From: a virus
Virus record (IMG/VR): IMGVR_UViG_3300036770_001423
Location: 30,297 to 94,296 of that record
Length of the DNA stretch: 64,000 bases
Reading direction: 5' to 3' (one strand)
The translations under genes and the position numbers were made by a program. Positions within the stretch are counted from its first letter, which is position 1. The number at the start of each line of letters is the position of its first letter. The notes under the pieces are model-generated. The model saw only the letters and a program-made list of their open reading frames with translations. It was not told the origin of the DNA and made no database searches. Positions 63,764-64,000 of the stretch are shown here, one piece after another.

Positions 63764-64000
63764 TTAGTTCAGTAACTAAGCGTAACGGTGAAGTGGTCCC
63801 GTTCGACACAGACAAGTTTAATCGCTGGGCTGAATATGCAACAGAGGTTGGTGGTAATTGGTCAGACATCGCATTTGAAACTTATAAGAAACTGACAGAT
63901 AAAATCTCTACGATTGACATTCACCAAACGATGATTGATGTTTGTATTGACAAAGAGACTCTTGAGTATAGTCGTGTAGCAAGTCGTTTAGAGTTTGCTA
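63760..64000 (+). CDS. nrdA: ribonucleotide reductase large subunit, N-terminal part (runs off window)
   Basis: The frame from ATG at 63760 is open to the end (80 codons). It begins with an ATP-cone allosteric domain: ISSVTKRNGEVVPFDTDKFN, IDIHQTMIDVCIDKETLEYS. That, plus the NrdH neighbour, identifies it as a class I-type ribonucleotide reductase alpha subunit reducing NDPs to dNDPs. Only the start is visible, so class and completeness cannot be judged. Confidence 0.85.
   Translation, partial: MISSVTKRNGEVVPFDTDKFNRWAEYATEVGGNWSDIAFETYKKLTDKISTIDIHQTMIDVCIDKETLEYSRVASRLEFA

Overview
The window is about 64 kb of an AT-rich, virulent tailed double-stranded DNA phage (Caudoviricetes) of a Gram-negative host. 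The evidence is a terminase, portal and prohead protease set; a phage-encoded replisome and nucleotide metabolism; an Rz/Rz1 spanin pair, which implies an outer membrane; a beta-helix tailspike; and many consensus sigma-70 promoters (TTGACA, 16-17 bp, TAnnnT). I see no integrase, excisionase or CRISPR array. Both ends cut through genes: a virion gene at position 1 and ribonucleotide reductase at 64000.

Layout. 1-9.7 kb, minus strand: DNA packaging and head genes (small terminase candidate, large terminase, portal, prohead protease, a partial head or scaffold gene) with small genes of unknown function. The large terminase gene is cut by two ORF-less group I introns, and homing endonucleases sit beside it and between portal and protease. 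9.8-11.5 kb, minus: an unusual polymerase-palm-like protein and an XRE-type repressor. 11.7-13.9 kb, plus: tailspike cassette. 14.1-29.5 kb, plus: early operons with Dam methylase, PhoH, ClpP-like protease, dNMP kinase, phosphoesterase, DNA ligase, spanins, a SLOG-like protein and many small ORFs. One virion-like gene lies on the minus strand inside this block. 29.5-31.3 kb, minus: a helicase-like P-loop protein and a T5orf172/MUG113-type endonuclease. 31.3-32.75 kb: non-coding, AT-rich, with iterons and dyads, the best replication-origin candidate. 32.75-40.7 kb, minus: a block of small accessory genes of unknown function with two HNH endonucleases. 40.8-64 kb, plus: small genes, an RNA-repair pair (RNA ligase, polynucleotide kinase/phosphatase), primase-helicase, a split family B DNA polymerase, SSB, 5'-3' exonuclease, HNH resolvase-like nuclease, DnaQ-like exonuclease, NTP pyrophosphohydrolase, ThyX, NrdH and the start of NrdA.

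How it works together. The plus-strand operons supply nucleotides (dNMP kinase, ThyX, NrdH/NrdA, pyrophosphohydrolase), copy DNA (primase-helicase, polymerase in two pieces, SSB, ligase, exonucleases), modify DNA (Dam) and repair RNA ends. The minus-strand late genes package DNA and build heads. Many genes overlap by ATGA or TTGA, so operons are probably translationally coupled. Mobile genes are the most striking feature: about ten homing-type endonucleases and two introns interrupt the most conserved genes (terminase Walker A and Walker B, DNA polymerase between motif C and the thumb). A second recurring design is a promoter embedded in, or followed at once by, an RNA hairpin.
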